DNA of 64,000 nucleotides from CAVWNR01 sp963756525 (GTDB lineage: Bacteria; Actinomycetota; Actinomycetes; Mycobacteriales; Jatrophihabitantaceae). Positions 59,837 to 64,000 of the stretch are shown here, piece after piece (position 1 is the stretch's first letter; every line of letters begins with the position of its first letter). The position numbers were made by a program, and so were the translations under genes. The DNA is taken from contig CAVWNR010000006.1 in assembly GCA_963756525.1 (NCBI GenBank), forward strand, positions 62,001 through 126,000, given 5' to 3'. The notes beneath the pieces were generated by a model that had not been told where the DNA came from, searched no databases, and was given only the letters and a program-made list of their open reading frames with translations.

Positions 59837-60658
59837 GTGCACCGGGCGCTGCGCATCGCCGATCCGTCCGCGCCGATCGGCATCTTCGACTCCGGCGTGG
59901 GCGGGCTTACCGTCGCGCGCGCCGTGCTGGACCAGTTGCCGCACGAATCGCTGCACTATGTCGGGGATACCGCGCACGGTCCGTACGGACCCAAGCCGAT
60001 CGCCGACGTGCGCGGCTACGCGCTCGAGGTGATGGACGAACTGGTCGGCTCGAGGGTCAAAGCGCTGGTGATCGCGTGCAACAGCGCCAGCGCCGCGTGC
60101 CTGCGCGACGCGCGGGAGCGCTACGACATCCCGGTCGTCGAGGTGATCCTGCCGGCGGTGCGCCGCGCCGTCGCCGCCACCCGCAACGGCCGCGTCGGCG
60201 TCATCGGGACCGTGGCCACGATCACCAGCGGCGCGTACGGCGACGCGTTCGGCGCGGCGGCCGGCATCGAGGTGTTCAGCGCGGCCTGCCCGCGCTTCGC
60301 GGAGTTCGTCGAGCGGGGTGTGACGAGCGGGCGTCAGCTGCTCGGGCTCGCCGAGTCCTACCTGGCACCGCTCAACCGGGCCGGTGTCGACACGCTCGTG
60401 CTCGGCTGCACGCACTACCCGCTGCTGACCGGCCTGCTCTCGGTGGTGATGGGGGATTCGGTGACGTTGGTGTCCAGCGCGGAGGAGACCGCCAAGGACG
60501 TGTACCGGGTGCTGCTCGGCGCCGACCTGCTCCGCCCCGACGACGCCCCGCCACCGCAGCACGCGTTCCGCGCGACCGGCGCCGCCGAGCCGTTCGCCCG
60601 GCTGTCGCGCCGCTTCCTCGGCCCGGACGTCGCTGAACTCGCCGGAGCGCTGGTATGA
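59837..60658 (+). CDS. murI: glutamate racemase
   Basis: The 273-aa enzyme makes D-glutamate for peptidoglycan. It has IGIFDSGVGGLTVARAV, the paired catalytic Cys motifs VIACNSASAACL and LGCTHYPLLT, and YGPKPIADVRGYA. GTG 59837 lies 4 nt after the rhomboid stop, and its own stop overlaps the next gene (ATGA). Confidence 0.93.
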   Translation: MHRALRIADPSAPIGIFDSGVGGLTVARAVLDQLPHESLHYVGDTAHGPYGPKPIADVRGYALEVMDELVGSRVKALVIACNSASAACLRDARERYDIPVVEVILPAVRRAVAATRNGRVGVIGTVATITSGAYGDAFGAAAGIEVFSAACPRFAEFVERGVTSGRQLLGLAESYLAPLNRAGVDTLVLGCTHYPLLTGLLSVVMGDSVTLVSSAEETAKDVYRVLLGADLLRPDDAPPPQHAFRATGAAEPFARLSRRFLGPDVAELAGALV

Positions 60659-61398
60659 ACGTCACCGTCCTCGGCTGCTCCGGAAGCATGCCCGGACCGG
60701 ACTCCCCGGCCTCCGGGTACCTCGTCGAGGCAGAGGGTTACCGCCTGGTGCTCGACCTGGGCAACGGGGCGTTCGGGGCGCTTCAGCGGCACGCGGCCCC
60801 GCACGAGGTCGACGCCATTGTGATCTCGCATCTGCATGCGGATCATTGCATCGACCTGACGGCCTACGTCGTCGCGCTACGCTACGCGCCGCAACGCCCG
60901 CAAGGCCGGATTCTGCTCATCGGCCCGTCCGGCACCCGCGACCGCATCGCCGCCGCCTACGACCCGCTGGCGCGCAAGCTGGGGCTGCACGAGCTGTTCG
61001 ACTTCTCCACTCCGCGCAGCGGCGAGCTGGGCCCGTTCGCGGTGTCGTTCGCGCAGGTCAACCATCCGGTCCCGACGTTCGGCGTGCGGCTGACCTTCGG
61101 CGACCGCACGCTGGTCTACTCCGGCGACAGCGGCGAGAGCGACGCGCTGGTGTCGCTGGCGCACGGCGCTGATGTCCTGCTCTGCGAGGCGACGTTCGGC
61201 CCGGACGAGCCGTACGTGCCCGATCTGCACCTCACCGGCCGGCAGGCCGGCGAGGTGGCCAAGCGCGGCCACGTCCGCCGGCTGGTCGTCACGCACGTGC
61301 CGCCGTGGGGCTCGCGCGAGCTGGCGGTCGACGAGGCGTCGGCAGCCTTCGACGGGCCGGTCGACGCGGCCCAGCCCGACGCTTGGTTCGAGGTCTAG
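60655..61398 (+). CDS. metallo-beta-lactamase-fold hydrolase, Rv1339-like cyclic nucleotide phosphodiesterase
   Basis: The 247-aa MBL protein has the metal motif SHLHADHCIDL, further His in QVNHPVPTFGVR, Asp in YSGDSGESDAL, and VVTHVPPWGS. It matches RNase Z-like MBL proteins encoded after murI, and Rv1339 in that place is reported as an atypical cAMP phosphodiesterase. ATG 60655 overlaps the murI stop. tRNA processing is a less likely alternative. Confidence 0.85.
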   Translation: MNVTVLGCSGSMPGPDSPASGYLVEAEGYRLVLDLGNGAFGALQRHAAPHEVDAIVISHLHADHCIDLTAYVVALRYAPQRPQGRILLIGPSGTRDRIAAAYDPLARKLGLHELFDFSTPRSGELGPFAVSFAQVNHPVPTFGVRLTFGDRTLVYSGDSGESDALVSLAHGADVLLCEATFGPDEPYVPDLHLTGRQAGEVAKRGHVRRLVVTHVPPWGSRELAVDEASAAFDGPVDAAQPDAWFEV

Positions 61399-61796
61399 GC
61401 CAGCAGGCTGAGCCGCACGGCCCGCTGCGCGTTGTCGACGTTGGTGTCGACCAGGCAGATCGACTGCCACGTGCCCAGTTGCGGCCGGCCGTCCAGCACC
61501 GGGACGGTGACCGACGGGGCGACCAGCGCGGGCAGCACATGATCGCGGCCGTGGCCGGACGACCCGTGCCGGTGCCGCCACTGGTGCTCGCGGGGCAGCA
61601 GCTCGTCCAGCAGGGCCAGTAGGTCCTCGTCGCTGCCGGCACCGGTTTCCAGGATCGCGACGCCGGCGGTGGCGTGTGGCACGAACACGTTGAGCAGCCC
61701 GTCGCCCTGACCGGCCGTGAATCGCGCGCACTGCTCGGTGAGGTCGATGACTGTGGGCCGGGAGCCGGTGGTCACGGTGAACATTTCGGTACGCAT
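61395..61796 (-). CDS. YjbQ-family protein (UPF0047)
   Basis: The 133-aa protein has the UPF0047 pattern: NVFVPHATAGVAILETG, then GHGRDHVLPALVAPSVTVPVL and LGTWQSICLVDTN with conserved His and Glu. Members have been proposed to have thiamine-phosphate-synthase activity, but the function is unsettled. ATG 61796 is the canonical opening (MRTEMFTV). It ends convergently with a 4-bp overlap against the MBL gene and starts 19 bp from the divergent regulator. Confidence 0.87.
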   Translation of the reverse strand: MRTEMFTVTTGSRPTVIDLTEQCARFTAGQGDGLLNVFVPHATAGVAILETGAGSDEDLLALLDELLPREHQWRHRHGSSGHGRDHVLPALVAPSVTVPVLDGRPQLGTWQSICLVDTNVDNAQRAVRLSLLA

Positions 61797-61815
61797 CGCG
61801 TGACAGAGTAGAGCG

Positions 61816-64000
61816 GTGCAGATCGGGATCCTCGGGCCGCTGCAGGTGCGGGATGGCAGCGAGCATGAGGTCACCGGGTCCCGGCTGCGCACCCTGCTGA
61901 TCCGCCTGGCCATGGACGCCGGGCGTCCGGTGAGCGCGGCCGCGCTCAGCGACGCCGTCTGGGGCGACCAGCCCCCCGCGGACGAGGCGAACGCGCTGCA
62001 GTCGCTGGTGTCGCGGCTGCGGCGGGCGCTCGGCGGCGGGCATCTGGTGGCGCAGTCGCCGGCCGGCTACCGGCTGGCCGTGCGGCCGGACGACGTCGAC
62101 GCGCACCGTTTCGAACGCCTCGCCCGGGCGGGCGCCGCCGCGCTGCGCGGCGGTGACCACGACCGCGCCGCCGGGCTGCTCCGTGAGGCGCTCGCACTCT
62201 GGCGCGGCCCCGCGCTGGCCGATGCGGACGGAGCACCGTTCGCGGTGGCCACCGAGATCCGGCTCGCCGAGCTGCGGCTGGTCGCGACGATCGACCGCAT
62301 CGAGGCCGACACCGCGATGGGTCGGGCGAACGAGGTCGTGGCCGAGCTCGAGGCGCTGGCCGAGGAGCATCCGCTCAACGAGCGGCTGACCGCGCAGCTG
62401 TTGGCGACCCTGTGCGCCGCAGGGCGGCCGGCCGACGCCCTTACGGCGTACGAGCGGCTGCGCACCAGGCTCGCTGACGAGCTCGGCGCCGACCCGTCCG
62501 CCGAGCTGCAGGCCCGGCACCTGGCCGTGCTGCGCGGCGAGGTAGGGCCGGTGCCACTACCGTCGCAGGCGCCGACGCGACGTACCAACCTGCCCGCGCA
62601 GCTCACCAGCTTCGTCGGCCGCGACGACGATGTGGCCCGCATCGCGAAGGTGCTCGGCGAGTCGCGGCTGGCCACGCTGGTCGGCCCGGGCGGCGCCGGC
62701 AAGACCCGGCTGGCGAGCGAGGCGGTGGCCGGGCTGGTCGACGCCATGCCGGACGGCATCTGGTTCGTCGCGCTGGCGTCGGTCGCCGACGCCGCGGACG
62801 TGCCGCAGACCGTGCTGAGCTCGCTCGGCCTGCGCGAGGCGTACCTGCTCGACCGGACGGAGCGGATCACGCCCCGCGACGCGCTGGGCCGGCTGCTGGA
62901 GAGCCTGCCGGGCAAAGAGCTGCTCCTCGTCCTGGACAACTGCGAGCACCTGATCGAGGCCTGCGCTCAGCTCGCCGGCCAGTTGCTCGCCGCCTGCCCG
63001 GACCTGCGCATCCTCGCCACCAGCCGGGAGCCGCTCGGCATCACCGGCGAGTCGCTCATCGCGGTCCCGCCGCTCGGCCAGCCGGTGCCCGGCGCCGATC
63101 CGGCCCAGGCGCTGCAGTACCCGGCGGTGCGGCTGTTCGCCGACCGGGCGGCTGCGGTGCGTCCCGACTTCGCGGTGGACCAGGCGAGCGTCGCGTCGGT
63201 GGTCGAGATCGTCCGCCGGCTGGACGGGCTGCCGCTGGCCATCGAACTCGCCGCGGCCCGGCTGCGGTCGCTGCCGGTGCACGAGATCGCCGCGCGCCTG
63301 TCGGACCGGTTCCGGCTGCTCACCGGAGGCAGTCGCACCGCCCTGCCGCGGCACCGCACGCTGCGTGCCGTCGTCGACTGGAGCTGGGAGCTGCTCACCC
63401 CCGCCGAGCGGCTGCTCGCCGAGCGGCTCGCCGTCTTTCCGGCCGGGGTAAGTGTCGCCAGCGCCGAGGCGATCTGCGCCGACGGCGCGCTGCCCGCGGA
63501 AGAGGTGCTCGACACGCTCAGTTCCCTGGTCGACAAGTCGCTGCTGCAGGAAGCCGGCGATGGCCGCTACCGGATGCTCGAGACGATCCGCGAGTACGGC
63601 GTCGAGCGGCTGGCCGAGTGCGGCGAGCTGGCGGGCGTGCGCCAGGCGCACGCGGGGTACTTCGCCGACCTGGTGCAGCAGGCGGAGCCGCACCTGCGCC
63701 GCGCCGACCAGCTGATCTGGATCAAGTTGCTCGGCGTGGAGCGCGACAACGTCCTGGCTGCGTTGCGCTTCTTCGCCGATACCGGGCAGGCACAGCCGAC
63801 GCTCGAGCTCGCGGTTCGGATGGGCTGGTACTTCCTGATCAAGGGGTTGGACTCCGAGGCGCGGCCGTGGATGGAGATTGCCGCCGGCATGCCCGGCGAG
63901 GTCGACCCGGACCTGCGGCTGCTCGCCGAGTGCCTGCTGATCATCACAGCGACGGCCGGCGGCACGGCCGGCGCCGAGGAGGTCGAGGCCGGCGTACAAC
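61816..64000 (+). CDS. BTAD/SARP-type regulator with NB-ARC ATPase domain (3' end outside window)
   Basis: The frame is open from GTG 61816 to the window edge (at least 728 codons). Order: OmpR-like winged helix (IGILGPLQVRDG, SLVSRLRRALGGGHLV), BTAD helical domain (VDAHRFERLARAGAAALRGG to ELGADPSAELQ, residues ~95-240), then an NB-ARC ATPase with Walker A VGPGGAGKTRLA, Walker B LLLVLDNCEHL and sensor LATSREPLG, and TPR-like repeats beginning near the edge. Such AfsR/SARP-LAL proteins activate secondary metabolism or stress genes. The target is unknown, since its neighbours are housekeeping genes. Confidence 0.88.
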   Translation, partial: MQIGILGPLQVRDGSEHEVTGSRLRTLLIRLAMDAGRPVSAAALSDAVWGDQPPADEANALQSLVSRLRRALGGGHLVAQSPAGYRLAVRPDDVDAHRFERLARAGAAALRGGDHDRAAGLLREALALWRGPALADADGAPFAVATEIRLAELRLVATIDRIEADTAMGRANEVVAELEALAEEHPLNERLTAQLLATLCAAGRPADALTAYERLRTRLADELGADPSAELQARHLAVLRGEVGPVPLPSQAPTRRTNLPAQLTSFVGRDDDVARIAKVLGESRLATLVGPGGAGKTRLASEAVAGLVDAMPDGIWFVALASVADAADVPQTVLSSLGLREAYLLDRTERITPRDALGRLLESLPGKELLLVLDNCEHLIEACAQLAGQLLAACPDLRILATSREPLGITGESLIAVPPLGQPVPGADPAQALQYPAVRLFADRAAAVRPDFAVDQASVASVVEIVRRLDGLPLAIELAAARLRSLPVHEIAARLSDRFRLLTGGSRTALPRHRTLRAVVDWSWELLTPAERLLAERLAVFPAGVSVASAEAICADGALPAEEVLDTLSSLVDKSLLQEAGDGRYRMLETIREYGVERLAECGELAGVRQAHAGYFADLVQQAEPHLRRADQLIWIKLLGVERDNVLAALRFFADTGQAQPTLELAVRMGWYFLIKGLDSEARPWMEIAAGMPGEVDPDLRLLAECLLIITATAGGTAGAEEVEAGVQ

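Overview
The window is about 64 kb of very GC-rich DNA with actinobacterial features: frequent GTG/TTG starts, many ATGA/GTGA stop-start overlaps, DosR-type and DasR-type operator sequences, and a gene block (pncB, clpS, DUF2017, mec, cysO, cysM, rhomboid, murI, cAMP-phosphodiesterase-like MBL) in the order seen in Mycobacterium tuberculosis (Rv1330c to Rv1339). I read it as a chromosomal segment of a member of the Actinomycetota; genus cannot be decided from sequence alone.

Layout. 1-8.3 kb is a mobile-element zone: the 3' end of an IS21-family element (istA partial, istB frameshifted, a Cys-rich third ORF), a broken serine-hydrolase gene abutting its end, gamma-glutamyltransferase, a YihY-type membrane protein, an intact IS701-family element with 23-bp inverted repeats and CTAG target duplication, and a truncated YCII-domain gene. 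8.4-25 kb looks like a hypoxia/dormancy island: a cytochrome-b/molybdopterin oxidoreductase, acetate kinase plus phosphoketolase, two Acg-type nitroreductases, two tandem universal stress proteins and small SHOCT/DUF1707/DUF3040 membrane proteins. Five of its promoters carry DosR-like 14-mers (GGG[A/C]C-N4-G[T/G]CCC), mostly as pairs phased 21-22 bp apart.

25-44 kb is mixed metabolism and transport: RDD and DUF2752 membrane proteins; an Lrp regulator with lysine 6-aminotransferase; an acyl-CoA ligase/KAS II pair; lipoproteins; a DHA2 exporter; an esterase-type serine hydrolase; a secreted GH20 hexosaminidase behind two DasR-like sites; a secreted phosphoesterase; a fused alpha/beta 2-oxoacid dehydrogenase E1; and a MarR/MFS pair.

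44.2-49.8 kb holds the most unusual unit: an all-minus-strand operon of an ECF sigma factor, a 153-aa soluble protein of unknown function, an intracellular-type subtilase with intact Asp158/His193/Ser364, a TPR-CHAT (caspase-like) protein with His770/Cys810, and a four-helix membrane protein, closed by a perfect hairpin. It looks like a self-regulated two-protease signalling, conflict or cell-death module.

50-64 kb returns to core functions: another MFS/MarR pair, serB, pncB, clpS, the CysO/Mec/CysM sulfur-carrier cysteine pathway, a second membrane-linked molybdopterin oxidoreductase, a rhomboid that has lost both catalytic residues, murI, an MBL hydrolase, a YjbQ protein and a BTAD/NB-ARC regulator running off the end.

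Single-base frameshifts recur in otherwise well-conserved genes (istB, serine hydrolase, xfp, 3' end of the GH20 gene). They may be genuine decay or residual indel errors in the assembly.
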